Assembly: GCF_000359745.1 (NCBI RefSeq)
Contig: NZ_AQHN01000094.1
Span: 1 to 64,000 of the forward strand
Direction: 5' to 3'
DNA length: 64,000 nt
Origin: Rhizobium freirei PRF 81
Lineage (GTDB): Bacteria > Pseudomonadota > Alphaproteobacteria > Rhizobiales > Rhizobiaceae
The notes beneath the pieces are model-generated. The model ran no database searches, was not told the DNA's origin, and saw only the letters and a list, made by a program, of their open reading frames with translations. Every line of letters begins with the position of its first letter. Positions within the stretch are counted from its first letter, which is position 1. Made by a program: the position numbers and the translations under genes. Positions 35,295-44,280 of the stretch are shown piece by piece.

Positions 35295-36656
35295 TCTTAC
35301 TGCGTCACAAATTTGTGGATTTTATCGATCCTTCATCCGGGAGCAGCATGGACATCGCTGGAGGTTGCGACTGAGTGCGACGGTCAAGTGCCTTCGGATT
35401 GTGGCGATCGAATTCGACACGTGTCGCTCGGGTCGGATCGGGGGCTCCGCGGGGTCGATAACCCTGGGGAAGGCCAGATTGCGGGCGGTTTTTGGTTTCG
35501 GGCGGCGCTGAGGGGGGAATCGTCTCCCTTTGGGAGATGAGGAATCCGTAAGCGGCAATGCAGAGGCTTGCATGATGATGGAAGCCGCGCCAACCGCGTC
35601 CCTCATAGTGGCCGAGCCCGAGTTCCTGTTTGAGTTCCTGATAGTCGCGCTCGATGCGCCAGCGCAGCTTGGCGGTGCTGACGAGCTTTGCGAGCGAAGC
35701 GGCGGCCGGGAGAGTGGAGAGCCAGTATTTGAGTGGTTCGGCATCACCCTCGGGCCATTCGATCAGCAGCCATTCCTCGGCGCGGGGCTCGGTCAATTTG
35801 TAATCCCTGGACGCGGGCCTGACGCGCACGGCGGCGAAGCGAGAGTTGAGGTCAGTGTTGTCGCCAGACGCTGAGTGTCGGCTGCACGCCCACGACATAG
35901 TCGAGGCCGAGTGCCGACAGGCCGGCGCGGAATGCGCCGTCCACGCCATAGCCGGCATCGGCCAACACCACACCGGGCGCCACTCCGGCTGCCTGGGCGG
36001 CTCGGATCTGCTCCAGCGCGATGGCCGGTTTGGTCTGGAATGCGACGCTGTCAGGGATCTTCGCCTTGCGCCGCCGCTCGGCATCGTCGGCCCAGATCTC
36101 GGGTAGATACAGCCGGTAGGCAATCGGCAGCTCGCTGCGACGTTGGCGATCGACAAGCTGACCGCGACTTGGCAGTTGTCCTGCTTGCCGAGTTGGCCAC
36201 AATATTGCCGCGCCACCCCGACCGAATGCCTGCCCTACTTGGGAAAGCCGGTGTCATCTACAATCCACGCCTCGATCGGCCCATGTCGCTCGATCAGCGG
36301 CAGCACCAAATCGCCAATCCGCCGCAGAAGCGCCTCGTCCGACCACGGCGCCTGACCGACGAAATGCAGTAACGACTGATGCTTGGACGAAACCCTCGCC
36401 GGTGCCGTTACCGCTGCCAGAGGCTCGACACTCTTGCGCTCCACCGGCAGCATGAGGCCAAGGCAGTAATCCTTCAGCGGCTCTGCCCGATCGGCATGGC
36501 CGATCACATCGACAAGCCTCTCGACATAATCCGCAAAGTCTGATTCACTTCTTCCGCTCAGGCCATTCATCTCAGCTTGCTCCTGCTGACCACGAATCGC
36601 CACGCTAGCACATCATCGCAAACCGCGAATCTCCCGTTTTTTGTGACTCAGTAAGA
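35295..36656 (-). mobile_element. IS701-family insertion sequence with CTAG target duplication
   Basis: Inverted ends read TCTTACTG-C-GTCACAAA on the left (35295) and the same with A for C on the right (reverse of 36640-36656). CTAG flanks both sides (35291-35294 and 36657-36660), agreeing with the 4-base YTAR duplication typical of this family. The 1362-base element carries one transposase gene on the minus strand, which is broken. The insertion lies just after the glutamate dehydrogenase gene. Confidence 0.88.
35305..36603 (-). pseudogene. IS701 transposase, broken by a stop and frameshifts
   Basis: The N-terminal frame runs to IVDDTGFPK and then meets TAG where a Gln codon is expected. 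Homology resumes with GRHSVGVARQYCGQ, shifts frame at about 36130 into PIAYRLYLPEIWADDAE and LADAGYGVDGAFRAGL, and shifts back near 35860 for RWRIERDYQELKQELGLGHYEG. One nonsense codon and two compensating shifts make it inactive, although the element's ends and target duplication remain clean. Confidence 0.85.
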
Positions 36657-36817
36657 CTAGAGAGCCAGCGATTCTTCGATGGCCCTGGCAATAAATTCGC
36701 CTCCCACGCGACTTGGCTGCCGTAGGACATGTGTCGACGGCAGCCTCTTTTTTTGAGGTGATCCGGATCTTAACATCGTCGAACCCGGCGTCGATGTTGG
36801 AGGGCGGCAACCAGCGT

Positions 36818-37290
36818 TAGAGGCCGCCCATGCAGAGGTACTTCATTTCGAGATAGTCCTCGAGACCGTGCCGAGAGCCTTCGCGTCCAATGCCGGACTG
36901 CTTGATGCCTCCGAAGGGTGCCACCTCCGATGACATGCGGCCAGTGTTGATGCCAACCATGCGCCTCGGCCACGCGCCAGACGCGTTTGAGGTTCGAGGC
37001 GTAGAAATAGGCGGCGAGGCCGTAGATCGTATCGTTGGCTTCCCGAATCACCTGCTCCGGGTCATCATAACGGATGATCGGCGCCAGCGGACCGAACGTC
37101 TCTTCCTGCGCGATCCGCATCGAACCGACGACGTTGGTGATGACGGTCGCCTCAAAAAATGTTCCCTTCGCGCCGATCCGACGACCGCCGCAGCGAACCA
37201 TCGCCCCTTTTTTGACAGCGTCATCGACATGCGCTTCGATCTTTTTCAGAGCATCATTGTCGATTAGAGGCCCGTTGCCGTCCGAAAAGC
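36818..37290 (-). pseudogene. Remnant of a GabD/DavD-type semialdehyde dehydrogenase
   Basis: On the minus strand, TFFEATVITNV, RIAQEETFGPLAPIIRYDD and NDTIYGLAAYFYASNLKRVWRVAEA are the C-terminal third of succinate or glutarate semialdehyde dehydrogenase. The frame then breaks near 36960 and the tail MKYLCMGG ends at 36818. The N-terminal two thirds and the catalytic Cys region are missing. The remnant lies between IS701 and IS66 sequences and may record a lost partner of the aminotransferase operon. Confidence 0.8.
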
Positions 37291-37339
37291 GGATGAAACT
37301 GATGTGTAACCAGCACTAGCTGCTGATCTGTGCTGGTCG

Positions 37340-38290
37340 AGGCTGCATTCTCAGATAAGGTACAAGTGGTTGGAGGCTGGCAAGTTCGTTTGGCCACCCG
37401 GTCCGCGATGGCGCCATGCAGATGACGCGCGAAGAGTTCTCGCTTTTGCTAGCCGGTATTGACTGGACGCGCGTCAAACGAAACGCTGTGAGGAGGCCCT
37501 CAAAAGCAGGCTGATCCTGTCGGTTTTACGTGAAGATTCAGGCTCCTATGGTAGGGCCAGTCATGCCGCTTCGACATGATCCCTTACCCCAGGACACCGT
37601 GCAACTGACCCGGATCATTCTCTCGCTCAACGAAGAGAATGCCGACCTTAAGGCGCGCGTGGCCTTCCTTGAGCGCCTGCTCTTCGGGACGAAATCGGAG
37701 AAGATGACGATCATCGATCCGACGCAGGCAATGCTCGACCTTGGCCATGTGAGCGACATTCCCGTTGCTGCCAATGACGATGTCGCGCCGGTCGGTGAAG
37801 ACAAAACGCCGGCACGGCGATCGCCAGCGCGCAATATCGGCCGCTTGCCCAAGTACCTTCCGCGTTATGACGAGATCATCGAGCCGGAGAGCAAGACTTG
37901 CCCCTGCTGTTCGTTCGAACTTCATTGCATCGGCACGGACGTCAGCGAGGCTCTCGACATCGTGCCTGCGGTTGTCCGGGTCAGACGGACGATCCGACCG
38001 CGCTATGCCTGCCGGGCCTGCGAAAGCGTTGTTGTGCAGGCGTCGGCACCAGCGCGCGTGATGGACGGTGGCATGGTGACCACGGGCGTTTGCCGCGCAT
38101 GTCGCTGTTTCGAAGTTTGCCTGGCATCTCCCGCTCAACAGACAGGCGCAGATGCTGGCCTCCTGCGGCGTCATGATCGATCGCGGCACGCTCGGCGCCT
38201 GGGTCACGTGGGTCGCCTGGTGGCTGGAGCTTCTCTACGATGCGCTCACCGCCTTCATCCGCTCGCAGCCGGGGGTATTCTGTGACGAGA
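37340..38290 (+). pseudogene. IS66 remnant: tnpB tail and 5' part of tnpC
   Basis: Bases 37365-37510 match the tnpB tail of the intact IS66 at 49720-49870. Bases 37563-38290 match its tnpC start (LPQDTVQLTRIILSLNEENADLK). A one-base insertion near 38080 shifts the frame after DGGMVTTG, giving the false ending seen in the open frame. The copy is cut at 38290, right after TGTGACGAGA, by the 5' end of a group II intron fragment, and no tnpC sequence follows the intron piece. Confidence 0.88.
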
Positions 38291-38600
38291 GTATGCTGCA
38301 GAGGCACGGAAGGAGTTCAGTATGAACTGACACTGTGTCGTAAAGCTGCGTGAATGATGGAGGCTGGCCCTCCGGGATCGGTTTTCGGGAGCGGGTCTCA
38401 CCAGTCCGAGCTGCTGCGGTAAAGAGCCGTGGTGGTGAGCGTCGGATGAAAAGTTCGGACGAGATCGAGCAGGTGCGTGTCCGAAAGACGAACGAAAGTG
38501 AACCATCCGAAGACGCGTCGTTAAGAAATTCAAGCGTCGTCGAAACCAGGACCGTTTCGTCATCCTGGGATAAGCCCGCGCAACGAGACAAGGAGCCTCC
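38291..38600 (+). mobile_element. 5' fragment of a group II intron inside IS66 tnpC
   Basis: From GTATGCTGCAG at 38291 the sequence follows the 5' domain I region of the intron at 41960 for about 300 bases (shared GGGATCGG, AAAGAGCCGTGGTGGTGAGCG and GTGCGTGTCCGAAAGACGAAC blocks with many differences). The fragment ends before the reverse transcriptase gene. It is a related but not identical intron, and the exact junction after GACGAGA of tnpC shows its former target. Confidence 0.75.
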
Positions 38601-38844
38601 TGCCGGAGCGCCACAGTTCACGCAGTTGCAGGGCCGATACCTGGTCTTCATTTATGCCTATACCAGGATCTTCAAACGCTCCCCGGCAGAAGCGGACATG
38701 CGTCGCCACTTTGAGGTGACCGCACCGTCTGTACACCAGATGGTGATAACCCTGGAAAAAGCCGGCCTCATTCAATGCCAGCCTGGAGAAGCGCGAAGCA
38801 TTCAATTGCTCGTAGAACCTGAGGCGCTGCCAATCCTACGCTAG
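38600..38844 (+). CDS. Winged-helix (LexA/MarR-like) domain protein of uncertain start
   Basis: The C-terminal 80 residues (FTQLQGRYLVFIYAYTRIF, then PAEADMRRHFEVTAPSVHQMV and TLEKAGLIQCQPG) form a LexA-type winged helix-turn-helix. An open frame extends up to 38350, but that part is intron-derived sequence and not homologous to the domain. The true start was not found, so the gene may be truncated or a passenger gene often seen among rhizobial insertion sequences. A DNA-binding role is likely, the target unknown. Confidence 0.5.
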
Positions 38845-38971
38845 CTCACCAGTCAGAATCTCTTAGGAGCGGTACTAGTTGCCGTGGTGGCATAGCGATT
38901 GAATGGATAAAAAAAGTTTCAAAGGGCTTCGCAAACTTACAGTTTTGGCACGGACAGTGAGAGGACGGAAA

Positions 38972-40573
38972 ATGGCACAAGATAAGCTAGTTGGCTTAAA
39001 CCGGCGCAATCTTCTATCGCTAATCGGTATGACTGCAGGCAGTATGACGATGTACCACGCCATGACTACGCTCGGGCTGGCTGGTGAGTCTAGATACAAC
39101 GGACCAATAAAGCTGGAAGGCGCTCCGAAGGACACTTCCGTCTTGATTCTTGGAGCAGGATTGGCGGGTATGACGGCAGCACTCGAACTGCGTCAGGCCG
39201 GTTACAACGTGAAAATACTGGAATACAACAATCGAGTAGGTGGCCGAAATTGGACGATACGCGGCGGCGATAGCGTGAAGGAACTGGGCGGCGAGATCCG
39301 GAATTGTGAATTTGATGAGGGGCTTTACATCAATCCTGGTCCGTGGCGAATTCCGTATCATCACCATGGCTTGCTCGCATACTGCAAGCGGCTGGGCGTG
39401 GTGCTAGAGCCCTTCCAACAACTCAACCACAACGCGTTCCTGCACTCCACAAGGGGGGGCGGCGGCAAGCCGCAGCGAGTGCGTTACGTTATGACCGATA
39501 TTCGGGGACACATATCAGAGCTGCTGTGTAAGGTGACGCGCAAGGGCGCACTCGAAGGGAGTGTCACTAAGGAAGATCAGGAGATGCTACTTGAGGCCCT
39601 TCGCTCCTGGGGCGCGTTGGATGAGAATTATGCCTACCAGAATAGCACACACGTGAGAGAGTTTCGCGGTTCGGTCGAAGCCTATCGCGCGGGGAGAAAT
39701 AGCGTCGTGCCAACGTCCGGAAAGCCGCTGAGCCTTTCCGAAATACTAGGTTCGGGCCTTTGGAGCGATCTAGCCGCTTTTGCGCGCTATGAATTCCAAA
39801 CAACCATGTTCCAGCCACGTGGCGGCATCGACCTGATTGGCAAGGCTTTCAGCAAGGAAGTGGACGACCTCGTCACCTATAACGCCAAGGTGACAAAGAT
39901 CGAGCAGGACGAGAAGCGCGTCACGGCCTATTACGAAGACAGCGAGAATCCCGGTACAATACAGCGGGCGAGCGGCGACTGGTGCGTATGTACGATTCCC
40001 CTGACGATCCTCAGTCAAATCGACATCAATGTCAGCGCCGAAATGCTCGCAGCGATCAAAGCTGTACCCTATGCATCATCCGTGAAGGTAGGCCTACAGT
40101 TCAAGCGTCGTTTTTGGGAGGAAGATGACCTGATTTTCGGGGGCGTGAGCTACACCAATCTGCCGATCCGGCAGATTTCTTATCCAAGCAGTGACTTCAA
40201 TACGAAGGGAAAGGGCGTTCTGCTGGGCTGTTACACTTGGAATGGGCCGAATTCCTATGAGTTCACGTCAATGGCTCCCGAGGAACGCGTGAAGCGGGTT
40301 GTCGAATACGGTGCGCGGATCCATCCTCAATACAAAGAGGAGTTCGAAAATGGCGTTTCCTGGGCCTGGCATCGCTCCCCGTTTACACTTGGCTGCGCCG
40401 GGGACTGGACGGAAGACACCCGCAGGGAACACTTCAATAATCTTTGCAAGATCGACGGTCGCGTAGTAATCGCCGGCGAGCATGCATCCCAAGTCCCGGC
40501 CTGGATGGAGGGGGCGATTCTCTCCTCACTAGACGCAATCACAAGGCTTCATAAGCGCATCATGGCTGGCTGA
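38972..40573 (+). CDS. Tat-exported flavin amine oxidase/dehydrogenase
   Basis: The 533-residue protein starts with a twin-arginine signal (NRRNLLSLIGMTAGSM). It has the FAD fingerprint VLILGAGLAGMTAALELRQAG, followed by the amine oxidase GGRNWTIR and the C-terminal FAD loop IAGEHASQVPAWMEGAI. It oxidises an amine or amino acid in the periplasm. The cytochrome c gene 33 bases downstream suggests electrons go to that carrier rather than to oxygen, as for the flavin enzyme NicA2 and its cytochrome. GAGGACG precedes ATG 38972; the longer frame from 38903 lacks such a site. The substrate is unknown. Confidence 0.85.
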   Translation: MAQDKLVGLNRRNLLSLIGMTAGSMTMYHAMTTLGLAGESRYNGPIKLEGAPKDTSVLILGAGLAGMTAALELRQAGYNVKILEYNNRVGGRNWTIRGGDSVKELGGEIRNCEFDEGLYINPGPWRIPYHHHGLLAYCKRLGVVLEPFQQLNHNAFLHSTRGGGGKPQRVRYVMTDIRGHISELLCKVTRKGALEGSVTKEDQEMLLEALRSWGALDENYAYQNSTHVREFRGSVEAYRAGRNSVVPTSGKPLSLSEILGSGLWSDLAAFARYEFQTTMFQPRGGIDLIGKAFSKEVDDLVTYNAKVTKIEQDEKRVTAYYEDSENPGTIQRASGDWCVCTIPLTILSQIDINVSAEMLAAIKAVPYASSVKVGLQFKRRFWEEDDLIFGGVSYTNLPIRQISYPSSDFNTKGKGVLLGCYTWNGPNSYEFTSMAPEERVKRVVEYGARIHPQYKEEFENGVSWAWHRSPFTLGCAGDWTEDTRREHFNNLCKIDGRVVIAGEHASQVPAWMEGAILSSLDAITRLHKRIMAG

Positions 40574-40606
40574 TAATACGTTGCGACCAATTGAAGGTTT
40601 TTTCCG

Positions 40607-41008
40607 ATGGCGAAAAACTCCAAAGGGCCTCTAGGCTCCGTTGTTGTTTCAATCTTGACGATGGCGCTCGCTGTCCCCGTCGGAGCCCAAGTAATGTTGA
40701 GCGACGGTGAGAACTTCAGTGAACAAAGCGGGGAAGCGCTGTATGCGAACGTCTGTGCCGCTTGTCATATGAACCATGGGGAAGGTGCGATGGGGGCAGG
40801 CAAATATCCGGCCCTTACTCAAAATCAGAATCTAGTGGTCGGGGATTACCCAGTTTACTTGGTGCTCCACGGGCATACAGGCATGCCACCTATCGGTCAT
40901 ATGATGAGCGATGACCAAGTTGCTGCCGTCGTTAACTACGTGCGCACAAATTTCGGCAACAATTACGAAAATGAAGTGACACGCGAGGACGTGGCGGACA
41001 TCCGATAA
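40607..41008 (+). CDS. Exported class I cytochrome c
   Basis: The 133-residue protein has a Sec signal (hydrophobic SVVVSILTMALAVPVGAQ), the haem site CAACH near 50, the family NHGEGAMGAGKYPAL stretch and a likely Met ligand in GMPPIGHMM. It should be a soluble periplasmic electron carrier. Close spacing to the flavin amine oxidase gene argues they act together, passing electrons from amine oxidation to the respiratory chain. An IS5 element begins 67 bases downstream, so a longer operon could have been cut. Confidence 0.88.
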   Translation: MAKNSKGPLGSVVVSILTMALAVPVGAQVMLSDGENFSEQSGEALYANVCAACHMNHGEGAMGAGKYPALTQNQNLVVGDYPVYLVLHGHTGMPPIGHMMSDDQVAAVVNYVRTNFGNNYENEVTREDVADIR

Positions 41009-41075
41009 GGCGAACACGACGGTCCGTTTCGAAAGAAGAGAATGACCGCAGCAAGCCAAATTCTCTACGGCGTCG

Positions 41076-41904
41076 ACTCATAAACTCTGGCACCATATTC
41101 TTGTTGCGACGAGCTTTACGGCGGCGAGGTAGTTTTCCGGGTGCTTGTCATATCGGGTTGCGATGCCTCGGAACTGCTTGATCCTGTTGAAGAACCGTTC
41201 CACGAGATTACGTTGCCGATAGACCCAGCGCGAAAATACAAAGAGCCCTTGCGATTACTCTTCGGCGGGATGTTGGCCCAGGCCTTTCTCTCGGCGGCCT
41301 TAGCCCGTATGGCATTCGTGTCATAACCCTTGTCGGCCAGCAGGATGTCCCCCTCGCCAAGCTCATCCGTCAGCGCGTCGGCTTCGGCACAATCGGCGAT
41401 CTGTCCACCAGTCAGACGCAGATTGACCGGGCGACCTTCGGCATCGACGAGCGCATGGATTTTGCTCGTAAGGCCGCCGCGGGAACGTCCCATGCCACCA
41501 TCGTCTCCATCCCTTTTTTCCCGTGTCCGCGTGCTGGTGAACGCGGACACAGGTCGAGTCGATCATGACGATGTCGCCATCGTAGGCCTTGGACACCGCT
41601 TCAAGAAGCCGATCCCATACCCCGGCTTTGCGCCAGCGGACGAAGCGGTTGTAACAGGTCGTCGGCGGGCCATAGCGTTCCGGAACTTCCGCCCAAGGCG
41701 AGCCCGTTCGAAACCGCCAGAGGATGCCATTCAGTACCCGCCGATCATCAACGCGGGCAACGCCGCGTGGCTTGTTGGGTAACAACGGCGATATAATCGA
41801 CCATTCGTGGTCAGTCAGTTCGTAGCGACGACCGTCATCAAATGCTTCCCTATTTCGAAGCCTTGAATCACGGCGGTCGATAAATGCCAAGAAATTTTAT
41901 GAGT
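41076..41904 (-). mobile_element. IS5-family (IS427-type) insertion sequence
   Basis: Ends share ACTCATAAA at 41076-41084 and its complement at 41896-41904, with TGGCA a little further inside each end. The 829-base size and a minus-strand transposase in two frames are typical of the IS427 subgroup. No clear target duplication was found. It separates the cytochrome c gene from the group II intron. Confidence 0.75.
41116..41890 (-). pseudogene. IS427-type transposase, two frames plus an extra shift
   Basis: The first frame gives RYELTDHEWSIISPLLP through MIDSTCVRVHQHADTGK; the second gives GGMGRSRGGLTSKIHALVD and LLADKGYDTNAIR. That change could be the programmed frameshift used by this subgroup. 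A further change near 41240 is needed to reach YRQRNLVERFFNRIKQFRG, which holds the catalytic Glu, so this copy is probably inactive. Confidence 0.75.
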
Positions 41905-42512
41905 TTACGCTGTAATCTTCCAGGAGCGATCAATCCTGGCGGATCCAGGGGGGACGAACGTGTGCTGCAGGCACACATGAAGGGAGTTCAACATGAACAA
42001 CTAACGTGTGGACAAGCTGCGTGAAAGATGAGGGTGGGCCCCTCGGGATCGGCTTTCAGGAGCAGGTTCCAAACCAGTCCGAGCTGCTTGCTGCGGTAAA
42101 GAGCCGTGGTGGTGAGCGTCGGATCAAAAGCTCATGGCATGACCATGAGCAGGTGCGTGTCCGAAAGACGAACAAACGTGAACCCTCGAAGACTCGTCGT
42201 AAACTGGTCAGATACCGTCAAAATCAGGGGCGGTTCGTTCCTCTGAGACAAGTCCGTCAGGAGCCTGATTATCGGGCGGACGGCGGTCGGCGGTGAGAGG
42301 GCGTGAGTCGGTCACAGGCTTTTGCGCGGAACTGCAGGAACCAGCTTTCTGATGCCAAGGGAGAAGCACAAGCGGCACATCACCGTGAGGCGAGAGTACA
42401 GATACAGGAAGTTGGGGCGAACCGACCCGTAGTAGTGATGAAGGCGCTTTAATGGAGCTGGAGCAAAGGGCTCGGATCAGGTGGTCGTATTTTCGAAACA
42501 ACTGGAGACAGG

Positions 42513-43763
42513 ATGACGTCGGCGGATACGACAGACAAGCCGTTTAGGATCGATAAGCGGCTGGTGTACGAAGCTTATAAAGCGGTCAAATCCAATGGTG
42601 GTGCGGCCGGAGTGGATGGGCAGACGATCGAGCAGTTCGAAGCCGACTTGAAGGGTAATCTCTACAAGATCTGGAACGGGATGAGTTCGGGAAGCTACTT
42701 TCCGCCACCGGTCCGTGCCGTCCCCATTCCCAAAAAGACTGGGGGCCAGCGGATTTTGGGTGTGCCCACCGTGAGCGATAGGATCGCGCAAATGGTGGTC
42801 AAACGGCTCATTGAACCGGAACTTGATCAGATCTTCCGGCCAGATTCCTACGGCTACCGACCGGGCAAATCTGCTCTGGACGCGGTAGGGATCACGCGTC
42901 AGCGGTGCTGGAAATATGATTGGGTTTTAGAGTTTGATATCAAGGGCCTAAATGACAACTTGGCGCACGATCTCTTGCTCAAGGCGGTCCACAAGCATGT
43001 CAAGGGTCAAGGGGCGTTGCTCTATATCGAAAGATGGCTGACGGCGCCCTTGGAACAGGATGGACAAAGGATAGGGCGGATCGCGGTACCCCGCAAGGGG
43101 GTGTGGTCAGTCCGATTCTTTCAAATCTGTTCCTGCACTACGCATTTGATCTCTAACCGGACATACCCCGACCTCCCATGGTGCCGGTATGCGGATGACG
43201 GTCTGGTGCACTGCCGGACCGAACAGGAAGCGGAGGCCGTCAAGGCTGCCCTTCAAGCAAGGCTGGCGGAATGCCAGCTGGAAATGCATCCCACCAAAAC
43301 CAAGATCGGTTACTGCAAAGACCCCAAACGCAGGGGAACGTATCCGAACGTCAGCTTTGACTTTCTCGGATACTGTTTTCGACCGCGAGTGGTGAGAAAT
43401 CCGCAAAATGGGCGACTGTTCTGCCGATTTACGCCGGGGGTTGCTCCCTCGGCGCTGAACCACATGCGGGCGACGATCCGGGACTTGAAACTCCGACAGA
43501 AAACGCATGTGTCGCTGGCCGACATTGCTCGCGAGATCAATCCGCTCCTCCGGGGGTGGATTGCGTATTACGGGCGGTTTACGCCATCGGCGCTGGATGC
43601 CTTGCGGCGTTACGTCAATCAGACGCTGTGCGTGTGGGTGAGAAGGAAGTTCAAGCGCTATGCCCGTTCGACCCAAGCAGGGAAATTTCTACAACGCCTT
43701 GCCCAAAGTCGAACGAAGCTTTTCGTGCATTGGCAGCTCGGAATAACCGGTAAGTTCGTCTGA
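42513..43763 (+). pseudogene. ltrA: Group II intron reverse transcriptase/maturase with an out-of-frame core segment
   Basis: The 416-residue frame keeps NGGAAGVDGQTIEQFE, RILGVPTVSDRIAQMVVK, the catalytic RYADDGLVHC, LEMHPTKTKI and a C-terminal domain X, and lacks an endonuclease domain, like RmInt1. Between about 43075 and 43160 the protein reads VPRKGVWSVRFFQICSC, while the next frame gives the expected GTPQGGVVSPILSNLFLHY. Two compensating indels therefore replace a core polymerase motif. FDIKGL is also followed by NDNLAH instead of FDNIDH. The protein is probably inactive. Confidence 0.85.
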
Positions 43764-43766
43764 TGG

Positions 43767-43800
43767 GAGCCGTGTGAAGCGACAGTTTCACGCACGGTTC
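43767..43800 (+). ncRNA. Group II intron domain V
   Basis: GAGCCGTGTGAA and the closing CACGCACGGTTC form the conserved 34-base domain V hairpin with a GCGA loop area. It is the catalytic RNA core, and its good preservation contrasts with the damaged protein gene just upstream. Confidence 0.88.
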
Positions 43801-43841
43801 TGAGAGCGCGGAGGGTGAAGTCCCTCCGCGACTCGCCCGAT

Positions 43842-44280
43842 CGCGACATGGCTTCAAACGCCGCTACTAAGAATGGTCTCGTCCTCCCGAGCCTTTGCCG
43901 CAACGCAAGCGGAATGATGGTGCAGCCGCTCGGCGCGGCGACCGAATGTGAGTTTGAACCGGCAATGGAAACAGGCCCGTTCACGCGAACAGGCTCAGCC
44001 TTGGATGCCGAAAGAGCGACCGAAGAAAACATGCGATGGAGTTCTTGACCCGATCTTCCCATATGAGTCGCTCGCTCCCAAGAACGTAAATGGTCAAGCG
44101 AGGACAGAAGCATCGGCGCTGCAGTTAACTGAACGGATCTGTGATGCTGTATCCTTCAGCATCGTTCGCGCTGTTGTCCAAGACATGACTGTTTGTTGGC
44201 AAGCCTGCCATCTGACAAGAGGGCACTAGCAAAAGGAATACGAAGCTCCCAGAAGAAGGCCTTGCAAACTCTTATTTAGA
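43842..44280. other. Region between intron and ATP-grasp copy 2, no supported gene
   Basis: After the intron 3' end, 439 bases hold only short frames without recognisable features. It presumably contains the 3' exon of the intron target and the end of the convergent ATP-grasp gene. No repeats or terminators were identified. Confidence 0.45.

Larger units (their letters stand above)
41960..43841 (+). mobile_element. Group II intron, RmInt1-like (class D), full length
   Basis: The element starts with GTGTG at 41960, carries a maturase/reverse transcriptase gene without an endonuclease domain, and ends with a 34-base domain V at 43767-43800 and a domain VI stem up to about 43841. The 1882-base length and the protein type agree with the rhizobial RmInt1 group. 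Such introns splice from RNA and insert into DNA by retrohoming. The encoded protein is damaged, so movement would need a helper. The 3' end is approximate. Confidence 0.85.

Noticed and set aside
38350..38599. N-terminal extension of the winged-helix protein
   Set aside because: This part is intron domain I sequence that happens to be open; the real gene start is unknown.
38888..38902. Possible sigma-54 promoter (TGGCAT, 5 bases, TTGA) before the amine oxidase gene
   Set aside because: The invariant GC of the -12 box reads GA, and no NifA-type upstream site was found, so it is not listed.
43658..44113. 151-codon minus-strand frame at the intron 3' end
   Set aside because: It runs across the intron boundary and shows no family features.
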